Positions 1 to 8,579 of a DNA stretch of 32,973 nucleotides are shown here, piece by piece. The DNA is taken from the NCBI GenBank assembly GCA_027858835.1, contig JAQIBY010000161.1:1-32973 (forward strand), written 5' to 3'. How positions within the stretch are numbered: position 1 is the stretch's first letter; every line of letters begins with the position of its first letter. The stretch is from Bacteroidales bacterium (GTDB taxonomy: Bacteria > Bacteroidota > Bacteroidia > Bacteroidales > ML635J-15). A program made the translations under genes and the position numbers. The notes beneath the pieces are model-generated. The model was not told where the DNA came from. It was given only the letters and a program-made list of their open reading frames with translations, and did not search any database.

Positions 1-4
1 GATT

Positions 5-62
5 AACCCCGGCATTTATGTCGGGGTTCTGAATCGAAAAAATAGAATAGGGCTTTAGCCCT
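5..62. repeat. REP-like double hairpin
   Basis: Two palindromes lie side by side. The first pairs 5-14 with 19-28 (AACCCCGGCA against TGTCGGGGTT, one G-T wobble) around a 4-nt loop. The second pairs AGGGCT (49-54) with AGCCCT (57-62). No gene covers them. Paired GC-rich hairpins in AT-rich intergenic DNA are typical of REP/RAYT-type elements in Bacteroidota, but no RAYT gene is visible here and the upstream context is cut off, so the first hairpin could also be the terminator of a gene to the left. Confidence 0.45.
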
Positions 63-101
63 GATATGCATTTATGGATTATAGTTGATAAAGTATTCCA
101 C

Positions 102-170
102 TAAATTTGCAGTAGAACCTAAAAAAATTACAATGGGGCAAAGTGATAATGTGCAATTTTTGTATCTTTC
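102..170 (+). promoter_or_regulatory. candidate promoter(s) for the histidine kinase
   Basis: Two matches to the Bacteroidota -7 element TAnnTTTG lie upstream of the kinase gene: TAAATTTG at 102-109 (exact) and TATCTTTC at 163-170 (one mismatch). Neither has a convincing TTTG 19-21 bases upstream. The second would give a leader of about 20 nt, the first about 80 nt. Confidence 0.35.
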
Positions 171-196
171 GCATAAATTAAGCTAAGAAACAAGAG

Positions 197-2380
197 ATGA
201 TGCACCAAATCACAAAATTAATATTAAGCCTCATACTGCTTATCACATGTATGACTGTATCTTTTGCTGACATTGACAGTTTGAAATACGCATTAATCAC
301 AGAAGATACACCGAAAGAAAGAAAGAAATTAGTTGACGAATACTTACAGAACATAGATACTTACAGTATTGACAGTGTCATTAAGTTCAGCCATGAATTA
401 GTTCAAATTTCACAAAAAACCAACAATCAGTACGGCATCATTAAAGGAAATTATTTTATCGGATTGCAATACGGACTTCAAACTCGCTTTGATGAAGCTT
501 TAATTTGGTATCACGAAGGGCTGCAGTATGCACTTCAACAAAATGACACAACACATATTGTTACGGGATATCGTATGATTGCAAACATATTCTCAAGAAA
601 TAACAAAGAAGATAGTTTGCGATATTATTCAAATAAAGCGGTAAAACTTGCAAAACAAACACAAAACAACATCGAACTGGGAGCTGCATACATTGATTTG
701 GCTATATTTCATAATAATCAAGCAAATCCTGACTCTGCCTTGCAATATTATCAGCTTAGCCTCGATTTTTTTGATAAAGGCAAAAATATTGAAGGTAAAG
801 CCATTTCGCTCGGAAATATTGGAAACCTATTAAACAAAACAGAAAATTATGAACTTGCAAAAGACCACTTATTGAGAGCCATAAAAATCAATAAATCAAA
901 GGATTATCTCTTTGAATTATCAAATAATTACAATAATATCGGAATTTCATACGAATTTCTCTGGCAACTAGATTCTGCCGAACAGGTTTACGAAAAAGCC
1001 ATTGAAATAAATAATAAACTCGGTGATGAGAGGTCGAATGCAGTTGCATATAACAATATGGGGTCATTACTCACGAAAAAAGAGAATTATAAAGGTGCAG
1101 AAAACTATTACCTTCGATCTTTAGCAATTTGCGACTCCATGCAACTAATCATAGGACAACTTTATAATTACCAAGGAATTGGAAATCTCTATTTCAAACA
1201 AAAACAGTATGAAAAATCCATAGAATCCTTAATAAGAAGTATTAAAATTGCTGAGAAATTAAGTTTGAGCGATTTAAAAATAAAAACACTATATACCCTA
1301 TATGAAGTGCATAAAGCCTTAAATGATTATGAAGATGCCTTAATATATCTTGAAAAACACGATGCTCTCTCGGATAGTCTGGATTTAATAAATCAAAAAA
1401 AACGCATTGACCAATACAAGGTGCTTTACGAAACAAAACAAAAAGAAAACGAATTACTCAAACAAAAGGTGAAGTTTGAAAACAAAAGTAAAGAAGTAGA
1501 AATAAGTCGGATAAAATCTCAACGCAGATTAAACATCCTCCTTGGAATTGGCTTAATACTAGTGTTGGTTTTCATTGTCTATATTCGACTCCGTCTAAAA
1601 AATAAAAAAATAAAAAAACAGTCAGAAACCATACGAAAAAGCAATAAACAGCTTAATATCAACGCTAAAGAAATCAAATCACAAACAGAAAAACTCAAAA
1701 TACAAAACACTAAACTTAAAGATTTATCCGAATTCAGAGATAATATCATCAGCACTATGGTGCATGACTTAAAAACGCCCTTAAATTCAATTATCGGACT
1801 AAGCAGTATGGAGCCAAATCAGGAAATGCAATCCCATATTCATTACTCCGGAAAGAATATGATGAATTTAGTATCAAACATCCTTGATGTGCAACGATAC
1901 GAACAAGCTGGTTTAAAAACAAAAATTGAGAAACTGCCTATCAAACCGATTATTCAGTCTGTCACAAAAGATTTGGAACTTGACATCTCCATTAGGCAAC
2001 AACAAATTATTACTAAGTTAGAAACAGAAACTGTTTATGCTGACGAACAATTGCTGCGACGAATTTTTATTAATTTATTAAGCAATGCAATAAAATATTC
2101 ACCAAAAGCATCTACCACAACAATCTCAGCCTCATTAGACATTAATAAAAATCAAGTGATTATCCGAGTTTCTGATCAGGGAGAAGGCATCAAAAAAGAA
2201 CAAATAGCCAAACTTTTCAAGCATTATTCCAACTTCAATCCAAAATCAATGGGAATGAGCTATTCCACTGGCATCGGCTTGTCGTTTTGCAAAATTGCCG
2301 TCGAAGCCATGAAAGGCGAAATCGGCATTCTCTCTATCGAAGGAAATGGAACCGAAGTATGGTTTACATTACCAAACTAA
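197..2380 (+). CDS. TPR-containing membrane sensor histidine kinase
   Basis: This 727-residue protein should autophosphorylate on a histidine in response to a periplasmic or envelope signal. An N-terminal signal peptide (about residues 1-24) is followed by tandem tetratricopeptide repeats (about 60-400), a coiled coil, one membrane segment (about 447-467), a second coiled coil and a cytoplasmic kinase. The H-box HDLKTPLNSI has its histidine at residue 523. The ATPase domain has an N-box (NLLSNAIKYSP), a G1 box (DQGEGI) and a G2 box (GIGLSF). There is no receiver domain and no response regulator in the next genes, so its partner is encoded elsewhere. Two ATGs (197 and 200) are adjacent and either may be used. 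TPR-kinase proteins of this layout are common in Bacteroidota. The signal sensed is unknown. The next gene starts 75 bases downstream and has its own -7 element, so they need not be an operon. Confidence 0.93.
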   Translation: MMHQITKLILSLILLITCMTVSFADIDSLKYALITEDTPKERKKLVDEYLQNIDTYSIDSVIKFSHELVQISQKTNNQYGIIKGNYFIGLQYGLQTRFDEALIWYHEGLQYALQQNDTTHIVTGYRMIANIFSRNNKEDSLRYYSNKAVKLAKQTQNNIELGAAYIDLAIFHNNQANPDSALQYYQLSLDFFDKGKNIEGKAISLGNIGNLLNKTENYELAKDHLLRAIKINKSKDYLFELSNNYNNIGISYEFLWQLDSAEQVYEKAIEINNKLGDERSNAVAYNNMGSLLTKKENYKGAENYYLRSLAICDSMQLIIGQLYNYQGIGNLYFKQKQYEKSIESLIRSIKIAEKLSLSDLKIKTLYTLYEVHKALNDYEDALIYLEKHDALSDSLDLINQKKRIDQYKVLYETKQKENELLKQKVKFENKSKEVEISRIKSQRRLNILLGIGLILVLVFIVYIRLRLKNKKIKKQSETIRKSNKQLNINAKEIKSQTEKLKIQNTKLKDLSEFRDNIISTMVHDLKTPLNSIIGLSSMEPNQEMQSHIHYSGKNMMNLVSNILDVQRYEQAGLKTKIEKLPIKPIIQSVTKDLELDISIRQQQIITKLETETVYADEQLLRRIFINLLSNAIKYSPKASTTTISASLDINKNQVIIRVSDQGEGIKKEQIAKLFKHYSNFNPKSMGMSYSTGIGLSFCKIAVEAMKGEIGILSIEGNGTEVWFTLPN

Positions 2381-2442
2381 TCTCTTTTGCATCGCAAAAA
2401 AGACTCACGACCATCACTCCACCACTTTTCCATAAGTTTTAC

Positions 2443-2450
2443 TAATTTTG
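2443..2450 (+). promoter_or_regulatory. -7 element TAATTTTG just before the GTPase start
   Basis: TAATTTTG is an exact match to the Bacteroidota -7 consensus and ends five bases before the ATG at 2456. A transcript starting at the usual distance would be leaderless or nearly so. No TTTG is found at 19-21 bases upstream, which lowers confidence. Confidence 0.4.
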
Positions 2451-2455
2451 TGCAA

Positions 2456-4411
2456 ATGAGTCAGACGCTGCAAAATATCGGATTGCTTGCACATGTGGAT
2501 GCAGGAAAAACAAGCATTACTGAAAATTTACTTTTTCTTACTCAACAAACTAAACAGCTTGGGTCTGTAGATAAAGGAACCTCGGTAACCGATAGCATGC
2601 AAGTAGAAAAAGACAGAGGAATTTCTGTCCAAGCTGCACAAACATCAATCATGCTTGACAATCATAAAATCAATTTGATTGATACTCCCGGACATGTTGA
2701 TTTTTCTGCAGAACTGGAACGAAGCATTCGCATTATGGACGGTGCAGTCATTATTTTATCGGCAGTAGAAGGCGTTCAAGCACATACTTTTAGTATTTGG
2801 AACGCCTTAAAAACCATGCAAATCCCATGTCTGTTTTTTATCAATAAAAATGACAGAGCCGGTGCCGATACAGATTCTATCACACAACAATTAGAAAAAG
2901 AATTCGGCATTCAAACACTGACTTTTCATGAAGTAATAAATGAAGGTTCAGACAATGCAAACATTCAATCTTTGTGGAATGAAACCTTTCAATCCGATGA
3001 AAATATTGAAACACTCGCTGGCGCGGATGACGAGCTGCTTTCCACATTTCTCGATGGAAAAATTCCCGATTTTGATGTCCTGCAAGAAAAACTAAAAATT
3101 GCAGTACAGAAAAGGAAAATCTTTCCGGTTCTTTGCGGAACAGCTAAATACAGCCTTGGAATTGAGGATTTATTTTCCGCAATCCAAAGCTATTTACCAA
3201 AAGCAAATCATAAAAACACGGAAAAAGCAGCCGGCGGAGTTATTTTCAAAGTAACTCATCACCAGCAACACGGACGCATTGCACACACTCGACTATATCA
3301 GGGAAAACTCAATATCAGAGATAAAATCATTCACAATGGCAATGTTCAGAAAATCAATCAACTTTTTCAAAAAGTCGGTGCAACAGAGCAAACTGTCAAG
3401 CATTTTTCATGTGGCGATATTGCCGGCATTTGCGGCTTGCAGGATGCCATTTCGGGAGACATTATCGGAGAAACGACCACGAACATGCCCGATGCGCTTA
3501 GGATGCACTCCCCGCTCCTAACTGTACAAACAAAAGCGATAAATGACAAAGATTATCCCGCTCTTGCCAATGCACTAACTGAATTAAGTGCTGAAGATCC
3601 GGCGCTCGAATTTGAATGGCTAAAAGACGAGCAAGAGCTGCATATAAAGATCATGGGGTGGATTCAAATTCAGATTCTGGAGTCTGTATTAGAAAGTCGG
3701 TTCGGAATAGCAGCAAGTTTTGAAAATCCAACGGTCATTTACAAAGAAACACCGGCATCACTAGGGGAAGGATTTGTGCGTTATTGGATGCCAAAACCAT
3801 GTTGGGCAATTCTCAAATTCAAAATTGAACCCTTGCCTCAGGGCAGCGGTGTCGTGTATGAATCTGCAATTTCTGTGGATGATGTACATCGGAAATATCA
3901 GAATGAAGTGGAGCGCACGATTCCACAAGCGCTGAAACAAGGCATTAAAGGTTGGGAAGTTACAGATATAAAGATCACACTTATTGAGGGAGAAGACCAT
4001 CCAGTACATTCTCGTCCCGGTGATTTCATCGTAGCAACACCAATGGGAATTATGGAAGGATTGCAACAAATCGGCACAACATTTCTGGAGCCAATTTTGG
4101 ATTTTCGCATTTCTGCAGATGAAAGTTTATTGGGGAACATTGCCGGCGACATCACACAAATGCGTGGAAGTTTTGATGCTCCTGAAATTGAAAATGGGAA
4201 AATTATTTTAAAAGGGAAATTCCCGCTGGCCTCTTCACTCGACTATCCAGTTAAATTGGCATCCCGATCCGGCGGAAAAGCATCTATCCACACAAACTTA
4301 TCGCATTATCAAGCTTGCGACGAAAATTTGGGAGAAATAAGATCCTATCGCGGAATTTCACCACTGGATACAGCAAAATACATTTTAAAAGCAAGGAAAG
4401 CCTTGCAATAA
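2456..4411 (+). CDS. TetM/TetQ-like ribosomal protection GTPase (EF-G family)
   Basis: A 651-residue translation GTPase that should act on the 70S ribosome. The G domain shows G1 AHVDAGKTS, G2 RGISV, G3 DTPGHVDF, G4 NKND and a G5-like CGTA. The length (TetM is about 640 residues) and the C-terminal region with GWEVTDIKI and a domain-V-like end align with tetracycline ribosomal protection proteins rather than with EF-G (about 700) or LepA (about 600). The reading frame is open back to a TTG at 2387, but the first conserved residues (MSQTLQNIGLLAHVDAGKT) begin at the ATG at 2456, which is chosen. Odd point: the domain IV tip that in TetM reads YYSPV is DHPVH here, so the residues that displace tetracycline are not kept. 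Whether it gives resistance or is a housekeeping rescue factor cannot be told from sequence. Confidence 0.85.
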   Translation: MSQTLQNIGLLAHVDAGKTSITENLLFLTQQTKQLGSVDKGTSVTDSMQVEKDRGISVQAAQTSIMLDNHKINLIDTPGHVDFSAELERSIRIMDGAVIILSAVEGVQAHTFSIWNALKTMQIPCLFFINKNDRAGADTDSITQQLEKEFGIQTLTFHEVINEGSDNANIQSLWNETFQSDENIETLAGADDELLSTFLDGKIPDFDVLQEKLKIAVQKRKIFPVLCGTAKYSLGIEDLFSAIQSYLPKANHKNTEKAAGGVIFKVTHHQQHGRIAHTRLYQGKLNIRDKIIHNGNVQKINQLFQKVGATEQTVKHFSCGDIAGICGLQDAISGDIIGETTTNMPDALRMHSPLLTVQTKAINDKDYPALANALTELSAEDPALEFEWLKDEQELHIKIMGWIQIQILESVLESRFGIAASFENPTVIYKETPASLGEGFVRYWMPKPCWAILKFKIEPLPQGSGVVYESAISVDDVHRKYQNEVERTIPQALKQGIKGWEVTDIKITLIEGEDHPVHSRPGDFIVATPMGIMEGLQQIGTTFLEPILDFRISADESLLGNIAGDITQMRGSFDAPEIENGKIILKGKFPLASSLDYPVKLASRSGGKASIHTNLSHYQACDENLGEIRSYRGISPLDTAKYILKARKALQ

Positions 4412-4476
4412 ATCAGATATTCTCATTAGAGCACAAGAAAAGATTGTATCTTGCGTTTGAAAACAAATCGAGAAAA

Positions 4477-6411
4477 TTGAATACGAAAAAAATCATCGGC
4501 TTGTTGCTTTCCTTCTTAGTCTTAATGGGCTGGACAAATATCGCTTACTCACAATTTAACATGAATTATTTTGAGCAAGGCAGATATGAATTTACACAAA
4601 AAAACTACACTGAAGCAATCAGACTCCTCTCCTATGCCTTAGAACGTGATGATGATATTCCGGATGCCTGGTTTTACCGTGGAATTAGCAAATATTTTAT
4701 TGGGGATAATATCGGAGCCGAAAAAGATTTCACAGCTTGTATTCAAAGAGCACCTTACCACAAAAATGCACGCATGTATCGGGCAATTGTTCGTAATCGG
4801 ATGCAGAATTTTGAGCAAGCATTCCGGGATTTTGAAAAAGCAATAGAAATCGCTCCAAATGATCCTTACATTTATCTGCAAAGAGCAACTGCCTACCTTA
4901 CTTTAAACCAATTAAAAAAAGCAGTTAGCGATTGCAATAAAGCCATTAAATTGTCCATAGATGAAATTTCTGTTTATACCGTCAGAGGTGCAGCTTACGC
5001 AGAGTTGGAGCAATTTGAATCAGCCATGCAGGATTTTGATTTTGTCTTAAAAAATGATCCGTCCAATCTATTTACTCTAGTGCAAAAAGGACAAACCTAT
5101 CTCAAAATGGAAATCCCGGATTCCGCCATGATATGTTACAATCAAGTACTGGCAATAGATTCAACCGACGCATTGGCACTTTATCGCAGAGCATTGCTGC
5201 AATTTGAAAATCAAGCGTATAAACTTGCCTTAACGGATATTAATAAAATCCTGCAAGCCAATCATGAGAATCACAGTGCACGATTTACACAAGCAGTTAT
5301 TTACAGCCAGTTAGAGGAAATCCCCAAAGCCATTGAAGATTACAGCGAGATACTCAAAAAAATTCCGGATAATATTTTGACATTGTATAATCGAGCCGGA
5401 CTTTATGCCGCTTCAGAAATGTGGGAAGCCGCAGAGCAGGATTATTCCAAAGCCATTTCCCTCTTTCCCGACTATGCCGATGCGTATCGTAACCGAAGCT
5501 TGGTTCGATTAAAACTCGGAGATAAAGCAGCCGCAGAAAGAGATCAAATCATGGCAAAATCCATCAATCAAATGAATACGCTAAAATCCGAGAAACTAAA
5601 ACACGACCAATCCGTCAAATTACAAAAACTCACAAGTTTAGATTCCGATTTTTCGCAGACTGATGATGATATGCTTAAAGCAAACATACAAAGCGAAACG
5701 GCCTTCATTTTTATCCCCGAAACAATGGAAATCAGCAAATCATTTACCGATGTTTCAAAAATAAAAGGGTACAAAATTTCTACTTTTGCACTAAGCAATC
5801 AGTTTGAAACCCTTACTCCCACTGTCCTGCAAAATAGCATTGATTCATTGAGCCAATTGCTCGAAAAAGAAATAAATCAAATCAATTTGATTCGCAGAGG
5901 ATGCCTTTACAGCATTCAAAATAATTTCAATAAAGCCATGGATGATTTCGCAAGCGCAGAAAAAATCAACGACAAAAACCCGCTCTTACATTTCTGCAAA
6001 GGCAGTACTTATCTGATGCTCGGACAATTTTTAAATGAACTGAACGCGCAAAACAACACCATCATCGGCATGGATTCAAAAACACAAACTGAAACAGCAT
6101 TAGAAAGCACCAATCCTGACTTTGTCAAAGCAATTGAAGCGTTTGATAAAGCAATACAACTCGATGAAAGCGCTGCATTTGTTTATTTCAATCGTGCCAT
6201 TACACACGGACTGATGGGAAATCACAGATCAGCAATTAATGATTACGGAAAATCCATCAAATACAGGAAAAAATTCGCGGAAGCATACTATAACCGAGGA
6301 TTGAGCTTTATCTACACAGGAAAAAACACCTATGGCTGCGAAGACATGGGAACCGCCGGCGAGTTGGGAAAAACTGAAGCTTATTCGGTGATAAAAATTT
6401 ATTGCAATTAA
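4477..6411 (+). CDS. exported TPR-repeat protein, probable TTG start
   Basis: The frame is open from inside the end of the preceding GTPase gene, but there is no ATG before the hydrophobic signal. A TTG at 4477 gives LNTKKIIGLLLSFLVLMGW, an ideal signal peptide start with a cleavage site after AYS, so 4477 is chosen (644 residues). The alternatives are a TTG at 4444, or the first in-frame ATG at 4528, which would destroy the signal. The mature protein is almost entirely tetratricopeptide repeats (about 8-11 units; motifs such as YYNRGLSFIYTGK and ALERDDDIPDAWFYRG) broken by a non-repeat segment near the middle. It probably acts as a periplasmic or outer-membrane scaffold. No catalytic motif is seen. 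It begins 66 bases after the GTPase stop and is likely cotranscribed with it. Function unknown. Confidence 0.8.
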   Translation: MNTKKIIGLLLSFLVLMGWTNIAYSQFNMNYFEQGRYEFTQKNYTEAIRLLSYALERDDDIPDAWFYRGISKYFIGDNIGAEKDFTACIQRAPYHKNARMYRAIVRNRMQNFEQAFRDFEKAIEIAPNDPYIYLQRATAYLTLNQLKKAVSDCNKAIKLSIDEISVYTVRGAAYAELEQFESAMQDFDFVLKNDPSNLFTLVQKGQTYLKMEIPDSAMICYNQVLAIDSTDALALYRRALLQFENQAYKLALTDINKILQANHENHSARFTQAVIYSQLEEIPKAIEDYSEILKKIPDNILTLYNRAGLYAASEMWEAAEQDYSKAISLFPDYADAYRNRSLVRLKLGDKAAAERDQIMAKSINQMNTLKSEKLKHDQSVKLQKLTSLDSDFSQTDDDMLKANIQSETAFIFIPETMEISKSFTDVSKIKGYKISTFALSNQFETLTPTVLQNSIDSLSQLLEKEINQINLIRRGCLYSIQNNFNKAMDDFASAEKINDKNPLLHFCKGSTYLMLGQFLNELNAQNNTIIGMDSKTQTETALESTNPDFVKAIEAFDKAIQLDESAAFVYFNRAITHGLMGNHRSAINDYGKSIKYRKKFAEAYYNRGLSFIYTGKNTYGCEDMGTAGELGKTEAYSVIKIYCN

Positions 6412-6448
6412 TCTCTCTTTCTTGACTCAGAACTAAGCTTTCTCACAC

Positions 6449-6861
6449 GTATGCCAGCGCTTAGTGAAGACCTGAGTGGCATACAAAATGAGTTTGACGA
6501 GGAAAAAACAGCTACAGATGCACGAGAAAACTAAATATTTTATTCGTGCATTCGTGGCTTGGGATCAAGCAAAAAGCCTAGTGAAAATTCTAATATTTTA
6601 TTTTAAAATTGATTATTAAAGGCATTTAAAATATTAATCAAAGGTTCGTCTAATGAACATATTGATACTCACTAAAACTATTGGAAAGTTCTGACCCCGA
6701 AGTGGGTCAAACTATTAATAGCCATGGGTGATAACCCATGGTGATTAAAGTTTATGTAATATTGTTTTGGCGCATATCTTTGAGGCGAAGCAATCAAAGA
6801 TTGTGACAAAACTTTTGACGGAACAATAACGCCCCCCATTTTTTTGCTTGATTCGTGGCTT
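6449..6861. repeat. palindrome-rich non-coding cluster, REP/MITE-like
   Basis: The gap between the TPR gene and the next terminator holds several perfect inverted repeats: GTATGCCA/TGGCATAC (6449-6456, 6477-6484); ATGCACGA/TCGTGCAT (6518-6525, 6544-6551); CCATGGGT/ACCCATGG (6722-6729, 6734-6741); ATCTTTGA/TCAAAGAT (6776-6783, 6794-6801) nested inside GTTTTG/CAAAAC (6764-6769, 6807-6812). A 12-bp inverted repeat ATCAAGCAAAAA (6564-6575, 6841-6852) brackets most of them, and ATTCGTGGCTT occurs as direct copies at 6550-6560 and 6851-6861. No convincing gene is present. This looks like a cluster of REP-like elements or one degraded non-autonomous element. Confidence 0.6.
6693..6741. repeat. paired hairpins resembling a REP unit
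   Basis: GACCC (6693-6697) pairs with GGGTC (6704-6708) over a 6-nt loop. It is followed after a TATTAATA-containing spacer by the perfect 8-bp hairpin CCATGGGT-GATA-ACCCATGG (6722-6741). The two-hairpin layout resembles the pair at 5-62 though the sequences differ, which fits a family of short palindromic repeats. Confidence 0.55.
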
Positions 6862-6893
6862 GTATTATTTATCGTGGCAATTTCAAATAAAAA

Positions 6894-6919
6894 AAGCCGC
6901 TCAAAAAAATGAGCAGCTT
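6894..6919 (-). terminator. intrinsic terminator of the lipoprotein gene
   Basis: AAGCCGCTCA (6894-6903) pairs with TGAGCAGCTT (6910-6919) with one wobble, loop of six A residues. Read on the minus strand the stem is followed by a run of T. It lies 24 bases beyond the stop codon at 6943. Confidence 0.85.
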
Positions 6920-6942
6920 TCCTTTTATCAAATTAAAATGAA

Positions 6943-7995
6943 TTAATCTTTGTATTGGAATACAACAATATTACCAGTTGTTGCATCTCTATGGCCATCA
7001 ATATACTCAACTAATAAGTAATTATCACCAATTTTAGATACGAAATAACGTGTTTCAAAAGCTTTGTTTTGATTGAAAGGTAAATCGTAAGTTGTTAGTG
7101 CTGTACCAGCAGTATAAGCAGCGGCTAAATCAGCTTCAATTGCGAAACCAGTAATATCATCAACTAATACCCAACCATCACAATTATCTGTTTTTGAAAC
7201 AGTAATAGTTGATTCTGTTGTTGCAGTGAAAGAAAAACCAAATTCCTCAGATTCAAAAATGGTTACAGGATTTCCATCATAACTAGCCCAAGCCACCTGT
7301 GACTCAAGAGTTAATGCGATAGGTCCTGTCCAAGCAGTAGGAAGTTCTTCCATTAAAGTTACAGTAAAAGTCGTGTCAAAATCTAACATTTCAAAATCGC
7401 TAACAGTTACAGTCTGGTATCCTGCTTTTTCTACAGTATATTCGAAAGTTCCTTCTTGGATATATTCAAAAGCATAAGGTGCAGCGGTTAATTCAACACC
7501 GTCAAATGTAACTGTAGCATCAGTAATTTCATTACCAGCTTCATCTTCAACATTAATTGTTACGGTGTAAGCTTCATCAACAAAGAAGGTATATTCTTTT
7601 ATTGTTTCTTGAGGAGTTTCACTTGCATCAACAAGTATTACCTCGTAAATAATTTTTGTTACCCCATCTTCAAAATCAGATAATTCATTATTTGTAGTAA
7701 AGTTGTAATCAAAATCAATTAAACCTGAATATCCGGTTGGTGCAACACCAGATGCTTCCCAATCCAAATCTAATCCTTTATAAACAAGTTTGTTAATTTC
7801 AATGTCCGCAATTCCTGCCTCAGCACTGAAAGAAATATCCAAGGTTTTGTTGTAAGTTGACTCATCTCCAATGAATACATAATTTGATAAATCGTTTGGA
7901 GTCCAAGTAATTGTAGGTTCAGCATACTCTTCTGTACAACTACTAAATACTGCTACTAAAGCAGCTAATACTAATAAAATCTTTAAGTTTTTCAT
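6943..7995 (-). CDS. secreted lipoprotein with carboxypeptidase-regulatory/PEGA-like domain
   Basis: The 350-residue product begins with a type II signal peptide with lipobox VFSSC (cysteine at about residue 20), so it should be lipid-anchored, probably at the outer membrane. After an acidic linker there is a beta-rich region, then a segment (about 145-215; YTVTINVEDEAGNEITDATV... with EYTVEKAGYQTV) that has the pattern of carboxypeptidase-regulatory-like or PEGA folds: a short immunoglobulin-like module that often displays surface domains. The C-terminal 130 residues are not recognised; they contain two cysteine-free beta-rich stretches and one NCDGW motif. No enzyme motif is visible. It is monocistronic: its own terminator follows and a candidate promoter lies at 8061-8089. 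Function unknown. Confidence 0.8.
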   Translation of the reverse strand: MKNLKILLVLAALVAVFSSCTEEYAEPTITWTPNDLSNYVFIGDESTYNKTLDISFSAEAGIADIEINKLVYKGLDLDWEASGVAPTGYSGLIDFDYNFTTNNELSDFEDGVTKIIYEVILVDASETPQETIKEYTFFVDEAYTVTINVEDEAGNEITDATVTFDGVELTAAPYAFEYIQEGTFEYTVEKAGYQTVTVSDFEMLDFDTTFTVTLMEELPTAWTGPIALTLESQVAWASYDGNPVTIFESEEFGFSFTATTESTITVSKTDNCDGWVLVDDITGFAIEADLAAAYTAGTALTTYDLPFNQNKAFETRYFVSKIGDNYLLVEYIDGHRDATTGNIVVFQYKD

Positions 7996-8429
7996 AAATT
8001 TATTTCTATTTGGTTTAAAATTACAATTTAGTACTCTTTTTTACAAAATGATTGAGAAAACAAATTTAACAATTAATTTTCAATACAAAATGATTTTAAC
8101 ATTTTTCTAAACATGATTTACATGACCTTTATTGTTTAAAAAGCCAAAATGTTTAAACCTTTTGTCAAAATTTATGCCAAACAGTTTTTTTAATCACTAA
8201 TTATTAAGAAATATTTAGTGATACACTTCAAGAGTAATACAATCAATATTTTAATTCAATCATTCATAATTGATTCGTTTGAAATAAAACTAGCGAATTA
8301 AAATGCATGAAAATTAAATTGCATAGGAATGGATAGAAAAATAATTATGTGATAGCTTTTCAATTGCATTACAAATAAATGCAAGTTTTCATTATCTTGC
8401 CCAAAATATTACAAACTGTTTATTAACCT
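7996..8429. other. 434-bp intergenic region between divergent units
   Basis: Very AT-rich DNA between the minus-strand lipoprotein gene and the plus-strand small membrane protein. It holds the candidate lipoprotein promoter (8061-8089) and, near the right end, TATCTTGC (about 8393-8400), a partial match to the -7 consensus suited to the downstream small gene. No ORF, RNA gene or strong hairpin is recognised in the middle. Confidence 0.5.
8061..8089 (-). promoter_or_regulatory. candidate promoter of the lipoprotein gene
   Basis: On the minus strand TTTG (8089-8086) is followed after 17 bases by TAAATTTG (8068-8061), an exact -7 element. The spacer is two bases shorter than the usual 19. The predicted leader is about 60 nt. 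Confidence 0.45.
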
Positions 8430-8579
8430 ATGGATACATCATGGCAAGTAATTATTGGGATTATTCTAGGCATTGTTTCAATGAAAGGGAAGAAACTTAG
8501 AGCGCCATCATGGATAGGTGTTATTCTCGGAGCTTTAACTCTACTTCCATGGCTAGCTGTTATGATTGCAGGACAATAA
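8430..8579 (+). CDS. small membrane protein of 49 residues
   Basis: Reading from the ATG at 8430 gives MDTSWQVIIGIILGIVSMKG, a basic turn (KGKKLR), a second hydrophobic stretch (WIGVILGALTLLPWLAVMIA) and a stop at 8577-8579. The shape is a two-helix hairpin with a positively charged loop, so the loop is probably cytoplasmic. The stop lies 10 bases before the ATG of the EamA transporter, so the two are very likely translated from one mRNA. A real gene is supported by the clean membrane pattern, position and codon use; it is too short to assign to a family. It could be a partner or regulator of the transporter. Confidence 0.65.
   Translation: MDTSWQVIIGIILGIVSMKGKKLRAPSWIGVILGALTLLPWLAVMIAGQ

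Noticed and set aside
2387-2455. N-terminal extension of the TetM-like GTPase from a TTG.
   Set aside because: The 23 extra residues are not family-like, and a -7 promoter element lies inside them just before the ATG at 2456.
6488-6619. Short plus-strand frame of 43 codons starting MSLTRKKQLQMHEK.
   Set aside because: It lies across the inverted repeat ATGCACGA/TCGTGCAT and the repeated ATTCGTGGCTT, which suggests repeat DNA, not a gene.
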